A DNA stretch of 64,000 nucleotides from Microbacterium gallinarum (GCF_014837165.1 NZ_JACSPM010000002.1:124001-188000), one strand, 5' to 3'; positions 30,007 to 38,490 are shown, counted from the stretch's first letter. Numbers and translations are program-made. Notes: generated from the sequence alone by a model not told the origin.

Positions 30007-30507
30007 TCATCCAGGGTCCCCGATGAAGGCGACACCCGCTCGCCCGCTGTCGTCGCAGGCCTCGATGCCCTCGACGTCCATGTCGTAGTAGGCCGCATTC
30101 GTACGGGCAAGCTTGACCTCGTCACCAAAGGCAACTTCAAAGCCGTCTGGCGTGACGAGGCCCTCGTCCGTGACTACCGTGTCGTCGTCGAGAATGACCA
30201 GTTTCTGCGTCTCATCCGGGAACTCGACATAGAGACAGTCGCCCTGCCCGATTGTCACAGTGCCTTCATAGTAGATATCAGGCGAGTCGCTCTTACCTTC
30301 AGCGCGCAGGAAGGTGATGCTTCCGGATCTCTCCACGGAAAGGAGACCCCCGTCCAGTACCTGGCAGGCCACCAGGAGAATACCGAAGGCTCCGATGACC
30401 GCGGTGAAGATGAGGCGTCGTGGCTTCGTGTTCGACCAGTGACGACCGTCACGCACAGGAGGCCTAGCGCCGTCGTGAGGGCGCCGACGGGGCCGGGTGC
30501 GTTTCAT
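30007..30507 (-). CDS. Putative membrane/lipoprotein, third gene of ECF operon 1
   Basis: A 166-residue protein with a basic N-terminus (about 28 residues), one hydrophobic segment and a lipobox-like LLVAC at its end, then a ~110-residue extracytoplasmic acidic domain without a recognised family. The ATG at 30507 has AAGGA six bases upstream and overlaps the preceding stop as ATGA, so it is coupled to the ECF partner gene. The long N-terminal region before the hydrophobic stretch is unusual for a lipoprotein, so a plain membrane anchor is possible. Confidence 0.65.
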   Translation of the reverse strand: MKRTRPRRRPHDGARPPVRDGRHWSNTKPRRLIFTAVIGAFGILLVACQVLDGGLLSVERSGSITFLRAEGKSDSPDIYYEGTVTIGQGDCLYVEFPDETQKLVILDDDTVVTDEGLVTPDGFEVAFGDEVKLARTNAAYYDMDVEGIEACDDSGRAGVAFIGDPG

Positions 30508-31499
30508 TCTTCGTCCTTCCACAGGGTGTAGGAAACAACTGTGCCTTCTGGCACCTCGAGGGAGTTGTCGTCTGACGTGACGCTGTTCTCGAGTCCAACG
30601 ATGCGTCCAGTCGAGGCTGAGACGAGGAGCACAGCAGCCTGCCCAAGTCGGCTCGTCGGCGCCTCCAACCCGACCACTTCCCTGCCAGCACGGTCGATAG
30701 TAGTTCCGAGGATTGTGATGTCGTCGTACTCGGACAGACCACGGAGCAGAGCAGAGTGCTGGGCGTTCGTCAGCGTCCACTCGTTCAGAACCGCATGCAT
30801 TGCGAGAAACGCATCGCCGGCGAGTGACCTGTCGGGCGCGAACGCGGCGAGCAAGTCGTCGAGAGCGGCCGGTTCGAGGCTGGCGGCGTCCGGAATCTGC
30901 GCGGGGAACTCGCCAGGCGCGAACGTGCGCTCGTCGAGGACCGTTCCAGCCTCGATCGCCTCGTCGGTGGCGACGACGGCGACATCGCTGCCGTCTGCGA
31001 AAAATGGCTCGCCGGCAACGACCTTCAACCAACCGGACAGGTCTTCTGCCCATTCGAGCTCGGTCACCGAAGGCGAAATGACCACCGTGCGGTCGGCTTG
31101 CCCGTCCTCCGCGATCGTCAGATTCCATGCAGTGCTTACGGCCTGCCGCAGTGGTTCGGTGACACTCGTCTGCTGTTCAAGGCGTCCCTGGGCCAAGTGA
31201 ATCGCCTCCTCTGCGCTGCCGCTTGTGGGCTGGTATTCGAGCGGCGGCGGCCCGAACGCGGCGGCGGGCGCTGGGGCGAATGGCTGGAAGACGGATATGA
31301 CGACGACAAAGATGGCCAGCACCGCTGCGAGCGGTGCCGTGACCATGAGCGTGAGCCGGGCAGGCGAGAGCATTCGCCCGACTGGCTCAGCGACGATGCG
31401 TTCGAGGATCGCGCGATGAGTTGCGCTCAACCCCACATCCGTTGGCGTGCTCGCTGGACTGCTCCCTCGAAGGAGGCGCTCGAGTTCATCATCATTCAT
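30504..31499 (-). CDS. Probable anti-sigma-type membrane partner of ECF sigma 1
   Basis: A 331-residue protein: short cytoplasmic N-terminus starting MNDDELERLLRG, one transmembrane segment (LTLMVTAPLAAVLAIFVVVISVF) and a large extracytoplasmic domain. It overlaps the end of the ECF sigma gene by eight bases. The arrangement (sigma factor followed by a single-pass membrane protein) is typical for an anti-sigma factor, and the layout resembles CU044_5270-type proteins; no zinc HxxxCxxC motif is seen. The regulatory role is inferred from context. Confidence 0.65.
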   Translation of the reverse strand: MNDDELERLLRGSSPASTPTDVGLSATHRAILERIVAEPVGRMLSPARLTLMVTAPLAAVLAIFVVVISVFQPFAPAPAAAFGPPPLEYQPTSGSAEEAIHLAQGRLEQQTSVTEPLRQAVSTAWNLTIAEDGQADRTVVISPSVTELEWAEDLSGWLKVVAGEPFFADGSDVAVVATDEAIEAGTVLDERTFAPGEFPAQIPDAASLEPAALDDLLAAFAPDRSLAGDAFLAMHAVLNEWTLTNAQHSALLRGLSEYDDITILGTTIDRAGREVVGLEAPTSRLGQAAVLLVSASTGRIVGLENSVTSDDNSLEVPEGTVVSYTLWKDEE

Positions 31500-32022
31500 G
31501 GCTGCCTGCCTTCACCGGCTCGGAGAGAGCTGCCCGAAGTTGCGCCCGCGCTCGGTGCAGCCTCGTCCAGATGGCGCCTTCCTTCATCCTCAGGACCAGG
31601 GCCACTTCTCCGGCGGTCAAGCCGTCCCAGTACGTGAGTCGAACAATCTGAAGGTCCTTCTCGCTCAGCTTCGCCATCGCGTCGTATAGGGCCAGGCGGT
31701 CGAGGTCACTGACGCCCGTCCCAGACACCGCGGCCAGCAACGACAAGGTGGCCATCACCCGTGCACCGCGGTACTCCCGCCGCTGAAAGTCCCGGGTCTT
31801 GTGCATCGCGGTCCGAATGAGCCACGGGAGCCCGAAGGGCTCCTCTGGGTCGAGCTTCTGCCAGGCCACACGAAACACCTCGGCCGCGATGTCCTCGGCT
31901 ACGGCACGATTGGAGGTCTGCCCCTCTACATACCGGACGACCCGTGAAAAGTGAGATGCAAACAGTTCACGAAACACTGCGTCTCGGAACAGGTGCTCCT
32001 CGAAAGGTGTCTTCCTGTTCAC
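31492..32022 (-). CDS. ECF RNA polymerase sigma factor 1
   Basis: A 176-residue sigma-70-family factor with region 2 (FASHFSRVVRYVEGQT, AVAEDIAAEVFRVAWQKL, PWLIRTAMHKTRDFQRR) and region 4 (LSEKDLQIVRLTYWDGLTAGEVALVL then EGAIWTRLHRARAQLRAAL). The start is GTG 32020-32022 with GGAG about five bases upstream. It overlaps the membrane partner gene downstream. It is likely to direct expression of this operon and perhaps of other island genes. Confidence 0.88.
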   Translation of the reverse strand: MNRKTPFEEHLFRDAVFRELFASHFSRVVRYVEGQTSNRAVAEDIAAEVFRVAWQKLDPEEPFGLPWLIRTAMHKTRDFQRREYRGARVMATLSLLAAVSGTGVSDLDRLALYDAMAKLSEKDLQIVRLTYWDGLTAGEVALVLRMKEGAIWTRLHRARAQLRAALSEPVKAGSHE

Positions 32023-32216
32023 AGTTGCTCCGGACGTGCAGCGAGGGTCGGTCCGACCACAGTAGCCGCGTGCATCGACGCGCCCGCCGCTTATCCACAC
32101 GTCGTAAGGAAGTGGCTCCGGCGGCAACATTAGGGGAGGCATCGCTCTTCCAGATCCGGCGGCGACCCGTTGGGCTGGCAGTGGAAGACGCTGCCGGCTC
32201 ACACGCAGTTGCTGGG

Positions 32217-32366
32217 TCATATGTCTCGACAGTGCTTGCACAGCGGCCAGTTGTTCATCGACCGCTTGTTGCGGTCTGGGATCTGCTGGCCGCTCGGGCA
32301 ATCATCGTGGACGTGGTGAACATCGGGGTCCGTGGAGCTGATTGAGTGGTAAGCCGAGACGCGCAT
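32217..32366 (-). CDS. Small His/Cys protein, possible metal-binding
   Basis: A 49-residue protein: MRVSAYHSISS..., then DVHHVHDDCPSGQQIP and a C-terminal PLCKHCRDI. His17, His18, His20, Cys23, Cys43 and Cys46 could bind zinc. AAGGAG lies six bases before the ATG, strong for this window. The pattern (H..C..G..I then PLCxxC) recalls small uncharacterised actinobacterial proteins I have seen, but I cannot name a family. It stands alone between the ECF operon and the exporter; 32023-32216 and 32367-32569 otherwise show nothing. Confidence 0.65.
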   Translation of the reverse strand: MRVSAYHSISSTDPDVHHVHDDCPSGQQIPDRNKRSMNNWPLCKHCRDI

Positions 32367-32569
32367 TGCGCACTCCTTCGGGTGCTGGCGGCCACGCGTC
32401 GTCAATCGGTAGTCGCTTCAAGCCTGGGATTCCTTACAACAGGGCTTCACAGAACCGGCAGCAACCAACGCGTGCAGATCGGCGCTGCGCGGTTGTCAAG
32501 CATGGGTCTGGCCGCGGGGCAGCCGCCTCAACTCAGGCCTCGGTTGGACATCGAGGACCCGTGGCGCTG

Positions 32570-33670
32570 CTATGGCACGCGCAGCTCGCGGATGGGTTCG
32601 CGTCGGCTCGCGACGATCGCCGGGATGAGCGCCGCGACCAGGGCGGTGCACAGGGCGAGTACGGCGAGGGCGGCGGTGAACGCGACACCGGGGAGCGGGT
32701 CGCCCGAGGCGAAGAGGATGATTGCGCTCGCGGCCGTGCCGACGGTGATACCCGCCAGGGCGAGAACCGCGGTCTGAGTTACGAGGAGGGCGACGATCAG
32801 TCCGCGGGTGGCACCGAGCGCGCGGCGGCGGCCGTAGTCCTTGCGGCGCATCATCACGAGGCCGTAGAGCAGGACCGCCACGAGGGCTCCCGTGAGGGCG
32901 AGGAGTCCGAGCACCAGGCCCCGCGAGAAGCTGCCGAGCTGACCCTGGATGAGGGCACGCAGCTGGGCGAGGGCTTCGCTGGTCTCGACTGTGATCTTGC
33001 TCGGGTCGGCGGGGGCGAGCACGGAGAGCACGGCATCGCTGACGGGGGCGACGAGGTCTGGACGCTCGGCGATCACGACGAGTACGCCGACGGGCTCGTC
33101 GCCGGTCGCGTCCGGGCGGGGAACGAGTGTGAGCGGCTGCAATGCCGCGAGGAAGTCGGGGCTGTCCAGCGCGCCGGCCACGGCGAAGTCTGCGCCGGTG
33201 GTGAGGATGAGCGCGCCGGTGTCGTCGGCGAGTCCGAGCTGGTCCAGGGCGGCCGGCGCGGCGTAGGCGAGCTCGCCCGGCAGCGGCGAGTCCGCGGGGA
33301 CACCGAGCCGCTCGAAGTCGGTGCCATACGCGAAGCGCACTGGGACGCGGGTGCCGTCGTCGATGAGGGTGTTGGTCGCGTCGATCGCGGTGGAGAACGC
33401 TCCCGCCCATTCGATGCCGTCGATGTGCGCGATCCGCTCGAGGACGTCGCTCGTGACGCCTGCGGCCTCTTCGGCGCGGATAGTGATCGATCGGGTGCCG
33501 GCCGAGTCGATCGAGCCGAGCACCTCCTGTTCGGCGCCGACGGTGCGGCCGGTGGTGAGCATGACGGCGAGGATCATGCCCGCGACCATCAGCACAGTGA
33601 GTGCCGAGGCGACCGGCTGCGACCTGGCGGTCGCGATCGCCTCCCGGATCAGCTCACCGGGGCGCGTCAC
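32570..33670 (-). CDS. ABC transporter permease (FtsX/MacB type)
   Basis: A 366-residue permease with an N-terminal transmembrane segment (SALTVLMVAGMILAVMLTTG), an extracytoplasmic domain of about 210 residues and three C-terminal helices (GLVLGLLALTGALVAVLLYGLV; LLVTQTAVLALAGITVGTAAS; ALAVLALCTALVAALIPAIVA). This is the four-helix FtsX/MacB fold. The GTG start (33670) overlaps the ATPase stop as GTGA. It is the last gene of the adaptor-ATPase-permease operon; MacB-type exporters move peptides or drugs out of the cell. Confidence 0.88.
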   Translation of the reverse strand: MTRPGELIREAIATARSQPVASALTVLMVAGMILAVMLTTGRTVGAEQEVLGSIDSAGTRSITIRAEEAAGVTSDVLERIAHIDGIEWAGAFSTAIDATNTLIDDGTRVPVRFAYGTDFERLGVPADSPLPGELAYAAPAALDQLGLADDTGALILTTGADFAVAGALDSPDFLAALQPLTLVPRPDATGDEPVGVLVVIAERPDLVAPVSDAVLSVLAPADPSKITVETSEALAQLRALIQGQLGSFSRGLVLGLLALTGALVAVLLYGLVMMRRKDYGRRRALGATRGLIVALLVTQTAVLALAGITVGTAASAIILFASGDPLPGVAFTAALAVLALCTALVAALIPAIVASRREPIRELRVP

Positions 33671-34395
33671 AGTCGGATCTCTGCGTCGCACGCAGCGGCG
33701 ACCTCGGGCGAGTGGGTGACGACGATCACGGCGGCGCCGGTGCGGGCATGGTCGCGCATCGCTTCGACGACGAGAACGGATGTCGCGGGGTCGAGGTTTC
33801 CCGTGGGTTCGTCTGCAAGCAGCACGGCGGGAGCATTCAGCAACGCTCGGCAGAGTGCGATGCGCTGCGCCTGTCCGCCGGACACCTGGCCGGGTTTGCG
33901 GTCGGGCGGCACGTCGACGCCGAACCGGTCGAGGAGCTCGCGAGCCCGGGCTCGCGCGTCGCGCTTAGCCTCGCCGCGGTACAGCGCGGTCTCGGTCACG
34001 TTGTCGATCACCGTGCGGGTCTGGTCGAGTGCGGCGTCTTGAAACACGAACCCGAAGCGGCTCGCTCGCAGTCGCGCGCGTTGGGCGTCGCGCATCCCGG
34101 CCACGGAATCGCCGTCGACCAGGATCTCCCCCGAGGCGGGATGCAACATCAGACCGAGCAGATAGAGCAGCGTCGACTTGCCTCGCCCGGACGGCCCGGT
34201 CAGCGCGGTCATCGATCCCGCCGGGAACTCCGCCGACCAGCCATCGAGCACGCGCGTGCCGGGGATGTACTCGAACACGACATCGCGCGCCTCCAGCCTC
34301 GGAGCGCCTCGATCCCCGGCCCACTCCGCAAGCGTCTCCGCCCGGCCGTCGAACGAGCGCAGCGAGACGAAACGCTCGTCGGCGACTCCACTCAC
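33667..34395 (-). CDS. ABC transporter ATP-binding protein (MacB/LolD type)
   Basis: A 242-residue ATPase with Walker A GPSGRGKST, Q-loop VFQDAAL, signature VSGGQAQR, Walker B VLLADEPTGNLD and switch His in VVTHSPE. The start is GTG 34393-34395, overlapping the adaptor stop (GTGA). About 35 residues precede the first strand of the ABC fold, slightly longer than usual. It powers the adjacent FtsX-type permease. Confidence 0.92.
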   Translation of the reverse strand: MSGVADERFVSLRSFDGRAETLAEWAGDRGAPRLEARDVVFEYIPGTRVLDGWSAEFPAGSMTALTGPSGRGKSTLLYLLGLMLHPASGEILVDGDSVAGMRDAQRARLRASRFGFVFQDAALDQTRTVIDNVTETALYRGEAKRDARARARELLDRFGVDVPPDRKPGQVSGGQAQRIALCRALLNAPAVLLADEPTGNLDPATSVLVVEAMRDHARTGAAVIVVTHSPEVAAACDAEIRL

Positions 34396-35510
34396 CCCGC
34401 GCCGCCTTCGACCGCCGGGACGCGCACGCGAGTACCTTCCTCGACGCCCTCGACGACCGACATGCCTCTGGCCGAGGTGACCACCGTCACAGGCAAGCGT
34501 GCGCCGGCTTCGTCGACCACGGCGACCTGGCCCGCGGCGTCCGTCACCAGCGCCGCCGAGGGGACGACGAGCCCGTCGGCGGTGGGGACCGTGACGATGA
34601 CGGACGACAGCAACGCCTCGCCCGTCACCGGAACGAGCCCGCACGAGTCGCCGCAGATCACTCCGCCGTCGGGACCCGCGAGCCCCACCGTGATCGTCTG
34701 CGTCTCGGCGTCGGCCACCTGGTCGGTTGACACGGCTTCCCAGACCGACCCGTCGGGAGAGGTGACCTGTACTTGGGTGCCTGTCGGGATCATCCCTGCT
34801 TGAACTTCAGTGACGGGCAAGATGAACGTGGGTGCGGAGGGGAGCCCGAGAAGAACCTCTTCGCCGCCCGACACGCTCTTTCCTCGCGCGATCACCTTCG
34901 AGTCGAGTGAGACCCGCGTGGGCAACGACGGCACGAAGATCACGTCGCCGAGCTCGGCGATGCCGGTCTGCGGCACACCCAGCGACTTCTGCCAGGCCTT
35001 GATCGCCTGCACGGTTCCCGCTCCCGCCTTGCCGTCCGGGGCACCCGCGTATAGACCCAAGGACTGCAGCATCCCCTGCAACTGAGCGACATCAGCGCCC
35101 TGCGCATCGAGCCCGATCGCCCGGAACGCCGGCACCTCTCCCTCCGCAACGACGACCGCGCGAAGATCCACGGTGTAGAGGACCGAGCCCTGCGACACCT
35201 CATCGCCGGGCTGCACCGCGACTCCGGTGACCACTCCTGCGGCCTGGTTAGTTCCGACCGGCGTTGGTGTCCACTCTGCGACGGTGTTCAGGTTGATGCT
35301 CGACCCCACAGTTCCCGGCTCGACCCTGACGTACGTGAAGTCGGTGGCCTCGAGCGGGTCGTCGGCGGGCCGCAGCACCGTTGCCGCGGCCCACCCGGCT
35401 GCTCCCACCACGACTGCCGCGAGCACAATCGCGATGACCATTGGCCACCACCGGCGACGCCCTCTGGTGGCGGGCGCGGTCTCATCTGCGGTTGCGGGCG
35501 CTTCAGACAT
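34392..35510 (-). CDS. Exporter adaptor protein with peptidoglycan-binding domain
   Basis: A 372-residue membrane-fusion-type adaptor: cytoplasmic N-terminus, one transmembrane segment (WWPMVIAIVLAAVVVGAAGWAAA), a barrel/lipoyl-like region (GVVTGVAVQPGDEVSQGSVLYTVD in pieces), an inserted peptidoglycan-binding domain (ADVAQLQGMLQSLGLYAG...GTVQAIKAWQKSLG) and a C-terminal beta-barrel. Alternative starts lie at 35519 and 35531; none has a clear ribosome site. In Gram-positives such adaptors pair with MacB-type exporters; similar trios sit in some bacteriocin loci. Confidence 0.82.
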   Translation of the reverse strand: MSEAPATADETAPATRGRRRWWPMVIAIVLAAVVVGAAGWAAATVLRPADDPLEATDFTYVRVEPGTVGSSINLNTVAEWTPTPVGTNQAAGVVTGVAVQPGDEVSQGSVLYTVDLRAVVVAEGEVPAFRAIGLDAQGADVAQLQGMLQSLGLYAGAPDGKAGAGTVQAIKAWQKSLGVPQTGIAELGDVIFVPSLPTRVSLDSKVIARGKSVSGGEEVLLGLPSAPTFILPVTEVQAGMIPTGTQVQVTSPDGSVWEAVSTDQVADAETQTITVGLAGPDGGVICGDSCGLVPVTGEALLSSVIVTVPTADGLVVPSAALVTDAAGQVAVVDEAGARLPVTVVTSARGMSVVEGVEEGTRVRVPAVEGGAG

Positions 35511-35624
35511 GTGCACCATCGCTCTCATCACGTTCCGGGCGTCGGTGGTGGAACGAATGCCTGGACGCCATGAACCGAGAGTAAGCGAACGCTGGCACGG
35601 AGATCACTGCCGTCAGCACCAGAC

Positions 35625-36354
35625 TCAATCCCTCAGATCATCGGGCGACTGCGGGCAGGCAACGGACACTTCGTCATATCTGGGGCCGCTGAGCGTTCCG
35701 AGCACGGTGAACGGACCCCACATGTCTGGAGACTCGTACGTTTCCAAGAACACCGCGAGCGTCGGCGCCAGCGGCGGGTTCAGGCCGAAGGACTGCAGGC
35801 AGGGCACGGACTCAACGACCCAGAACTCGTAGAGTCGCGAGAGCTGGGCCTCCGTGAGGGGCTGCGAGTACTTCTCCGGGAAGGGGTAGGACGCCCCGCA
35901 CACGAATTGGGCCACGGCCAACGCCTCCTGCTGCGCCGCAGGAACACCAGGGTTCTCGATCCCTCCGTCTGCGCGAACAACGGTCTGGAATCCCTGCTCG
36001 TCCAGGCATCCGGCGATTACCGACGCCCAGTCTTCCGGCTCAATCTCCCGCACCTTCGTCGTGTCGGGACGCACTGCGTTTAGGAAAGACGGCGATCACT
36101 TGGGCCCATCGTTCATCGAGCATCTGGTCGTAGCCGCTCTCCGCGGTGGACAGCGGTGAATCCGAGGCGGATGCGGTCCCCGTTGGTTGCGGGCCTGGGG
36201 TACATCCGAGAATCGCGACAGCCATCGCCACCGCGAGCAACCCGGCGGCGCTCCTCCGGGCTCCTGTGTGCCGCGGCGATCGTGCTCCTCGTTTCCGACT
36301 GTTGCGCTCCGTGGTCGCGCACGCCAAGCAAGGCGAGCTTTTTTGATACGGCAT
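35625..36354 (-). pseudogene. Frameshifted lipoprotein, relative of the 37239 lipoprotein
   Basis: The first frame (36354 down to about 36086) gives a signal peptide with lipobox (RRSAAGLLAVAMAVAILGC) and an acidic stretch (YDQMLDERWAQVIAVF). The second frame (about 36083 to 35625) continues LNAVRPDTTKVREIEPEDW, then VIAGCLDEQGF and PFPEKYSQPLTEAQLSRLYEFW. Together they match the intact lipoprotein at 37239-37931 in order. One extra base near 36086 (TTTCCTAAAC on the coding strand) breaks the frame. It could be a disabled copy, a sequencing error or, less likely, programmed +1 shifting. The ATG at 36354 is tentative. Confidence 0.7.
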
Positions 36355-36440
36355 TGGGCCCGAGCTGTGCAGCGGCGGGATGCCTCGACCTGCCGTTCGA
36401 CTTCCTCGGCGCACTCCTACATCCTCACTCTGCCGTACCA

Positions 36441-36848
36441 TCACGATCGGCAGTCAGACTCGATCAGTCGTGCCATCTTGGCGCGAAACTGCGACGGCGA
36501 GCATCGGAACCGCCGCCGCAAGTGTCGCCTCAGGGAGTCGCAATCGGAGAAACCTGATCTGAGGGCGACCTCGGGCAACGGCAACCGATAGTCCTCTGCG
36601 AGCCATGAGCACGCCGCGCTGATGCGGGCTTCGGCGATCGCCTGCGCGACTCCGACCCCGCACGTCCGGAAAGCCCGATAGAGCTGTCGGCGCGACACAT
36701 GCAGTCGCCCGGCGAGCGTGTCGGGCGAGAGCTGGGGATCGGCGTAGTCATGCTCGATCACCCGCGTCGCTTCGATGAGGAGGGCGCTCAGTGGAGACGA
36801 CGCATCCGCCGGGCGGACCGAAACCAGGCGTTCAGAGGTATTGGTCAT
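36441..36848 (-). CDS. AraC-type transcriptional regulator (short)
   Basis: A 135-residue protein that is little more than the AraC DNA-binding domain: first HTH LSPDTLAGRLHVSRRQLYRAF, second HTH PLPEVALRSGFSDCDSLRRHLRRRF, ending CSPSQFRAK. There is no room for a sugar-binding domain. The ATG at 36848 has AGGGA five bases upstream. It is divergent from the Cys-rich peptide gene and leads a same-strand run containing the frameshifted lipoprotein and exporter genes, so it is a likely regulator of this locus. Confidence 0.85.
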   Translation of the reverse strand: MTNTSERLVSVRPADASSPLSALLIEATRVIEHDYADPQLSPDTLAGRLHVSRRQLYRAFRTCGVGVAQAIAEARISAACSWLAEDYRLPLPEVALRSGFSDCDSLRRHLRRRFRCSPSQFRAKMARLIESDCRS

Positions 36849-37015
36849 GGTTCCCTCTCGCGGAGCCCGATCGGAGGCCCTCACCAGGAAGTCGCCGCTG
36901 CCACCGGATCCTTACAACGCAACCAATTGCAAGTGGCCGCTGACCCGACGGGACGCGATGAGCCTCTTCCTGGCTGAGCAGAATCCGGCAATCTATGCCC
37001 GATCCTCGAGACGAG

Positions 37016-37045
37016 TTGACGGCCTTTCGTCGCAGCGCTCACAAT
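37016..37045 (+). promoter_or_regulatory. Candidate promoter of the peptide-lipoprotein operon
   Basis: -35 TTGACG (37016-37021), an 18-base spacer and -10 CACAAT (37040-37045), placing the transcript start near 37052, just before the first ribosome site. It lies in the 217-base divergent region between the AraC regulator and the peptide gene. Confidence 0.45.
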
Positions 37046-37065
37046 CTTCCGCGAGGAGATGGCAA

Positions 37066-37251
37066 ATGTGGCCAGTGCCGTCCGACAAGGAAAAGGAGCA
37101 ACCCATGCGCAATCGATCGAACGGCTCCGGGACCACCAGAAGGGGACTTCTGGTGGCGGCTGCCGCTTGCGGCGGCTCCTACCAACGGACGGGCGCCATC
37201 GGCTACTTCGCTTCCTGCTACTGCCCGGGTGGCGTTTCGTGCGGGTCTTAA
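37066..37251 (+). CDS. Short Cys-rich peptide, candidate secreted or bacteriocin-like precursor
   Basis: Encodes 61 residues from ATG 37066 (GAGGAG seven bases upstream) or 48 residues from ATG 37105 (AAGGAG six bases upstream); both starts are in frame and well served. The longer form starts MWPVPSDKEKEQP, then a basic stretch with a twin arginine (TTRRGLLVAAAACGG), then SYQRTGAIGYFASCYCPGGVSCGS read as a core of 24 residues with three cysteines. The Gly-Gly could be a cleavage site for export; the RR-hydrophobic-AAAC could equally be a short Tat or lipoprotein signal. No family recognised and no modification enzyme nearby. Its end overlaps the start of the lipoprotein gene. Confidence 0.6.
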   Translation: MWPVPSDKEKEQPMRNRSNGSGTTRRGLLVAAAACGGSYQRTGAIGYFASCYCPGGVSCGS

Positions 37252-37931
37252 GAGATGCGGGCATCGAGACTGCATGCCTGGCATTGCTCGCCATCGCACT
37301 TCTCACGGGGTGCAGCAGCGACGGCGAATCGCCACAGCCGGGCGAAACAGCGGCTGCAATTCCCGACGACTGGGAGGTCACGCCCGCGCAAGTCGAACGG
37401 CTGTATGACGCGAAACTGACGAATCTCGAGCAGATCTACAGTCTCGACCATCCAGTGGAAGCCCGGTTCGTTCGCTACGTGACGGCCACTGAGATCGCGC
37501 GGGTGATCTCCGCCTGCGCCGGCGAGGCCGGGTTCTCGGTGCAGCCGAACGATCAGGGTGGAGTATCCATCGACCCTGCCCCGGCCGGCCAGGAGAGTGC
37601 CCTGAACGAGGCGCTCGCGCGGTGCGAGGCGATGTATCCGCTCGACCCTCGTTTCAACATGCAACTCCCGCGCTTGCGAGCCGAGGCACAGTACCGGTTC
37701 CTCACCGAAACGGTCGCAGCCTGCGTGCAAGAACAGGGCTACTCGTTATCGCACCCACCCTCACTGCAGGTTTGGCTCGACGACTACTATTCGACCGGCT
37801 CCGCGTGGGATCCCTTCGCGCTAGCCGCCGAGCAAATGCTTCCTGACGACGGAGCGGAGCCGCTCAACGAGTTGTATCGGAATTGTCCGACGATAAGCGA
37901 TGAAGTGTACCCGCCTATGGATCTGGGATGA
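37239..37931 (+). CDS. Putative lipoprotein downstream of the Cys-rich peptide
   Basis: A 230-residue protein with signal peptide and lipobox (CLALLAIALLTGCSSDG), then an extracytoplasmic domain containing VISACAGEAGFSV, ALARCEAMYPL, VAACVQEQGYSL and a final Cys in YRNCPT. The GTG start at 37239 lies inside the last codons of the peptide gene with GGGTGG upstream, so translation is probably coupled. A frameshifted relative lies at 35625-36354. By position it could protect against, or carry, the peptide; that is inference. Confidence 0.75.
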   Translation: MRVLRDAGIETACLALLAIALLTGCSSDGESPQPGETAAAIPDDWEVTPAQVERLYDAKLTNLEQIYSLDHPVEARFVRYVTATEIARVISACAGEAGFSVQPNDQGGVSIDPAPAGQESALNEALARCEAMYPLDPRFNMQLPRLRAEAQYRFLTETVAACVQEQGYSLSHPPSLQVWLDDYYSTGSAWDPFALAAEQMLPDDGAEPLNELYRNCPTISDEVYPPMDLG

Positions 37932-38131
37932 CTGTCGTCGGCGCGTAGCGGGCCGAGGGATCCCTTCGCGCCGAGTACCACTGTCATCGCGAAGTCCTCG
38001 GGTCCGACACCATGGGACGAGCGGGCGATAGAAACGGCGACGGATGATACGAACAGCAATGCACGTAGGCACTTTGCAGTGGCGAGTCCGAAAGCCTTGA
38101 ACGGACTGGAACCGCGTGACAACCTCGTTAC

Positions 38132-38461
38132 ATGGTCCGCGGACGCAGGAATGCCAAACGAGAAGCCGCAGAGACGCGACACGCTGAAGCCGTCCAGGCC
38201 GAGCGGAAGGCGGAGATCGAGGCTGCACGTCGACTCGCTGAGAAAAGCCGTCTGGCGCTGCGATGGCGGACGGACCGCAGCGCGCTCGATCGGCTCAGCA
38301 CGCTGTCCCGCGAGCTGGACCGCCTCCATCGGGAAGAGTTGAAGTTGCTCCTCGAACGAGATCTTCTCGTCGCGCGGCTTCGCGACTCGGGGCACAGCTG
38401 GAACGCGCTCAGCGCCCGCACACGGCTGAGCCGGCAAGCCCTGATGAAGCGCCTTGTATGA
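38132..38461 (+). CDS. Coiled-coil protein with C-terminal HTH, unknown function
   Basis: A 109-residue, highly charged protein: an Arg/Glu/Ala-rich helical region (about residues 5-85, probable coiled coil) and a C-terminal HTH-like end, RDSGHSWNALSARTRLSRQALMKR. No ribosome site is seen before the ATG at 38132, so the start is uncertain. It is convergent with the membrane partner gene of ECF sigma 2. The HTH pattern is common in short actinobacterial proteins; the reading is moderate. 37932-38131 shows nothing else. Confidence 0.5.
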   Translation: MVRGRRNAKREAAETRHAEAVQAERKAEIEAARRLAEKSRLALRWRTDRSALDRLSTLSRELDRLHREELKLLLERDLLVARLRDSGHSWNALSARTRLSRQALMKRLV

Positions 38462-38490
38462 ACCAGCTTGGCAACGCGCCATCTACGCAG

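Noticed and set aside
36075..36095. Programmed +1 frameshift in the lipoprotein gene
   Set aside because: No rare-codon or stop-codon pause signal is evident at the joint; a simple base insertion or read error explains it better.
37066..37251. Lanthipeptide or other modified peptide precursor
   Set aside because: No LanM/LanB, YcaO, radical-SAM or protease gene occurs in the island, so a modified product cannot be supported from this window.
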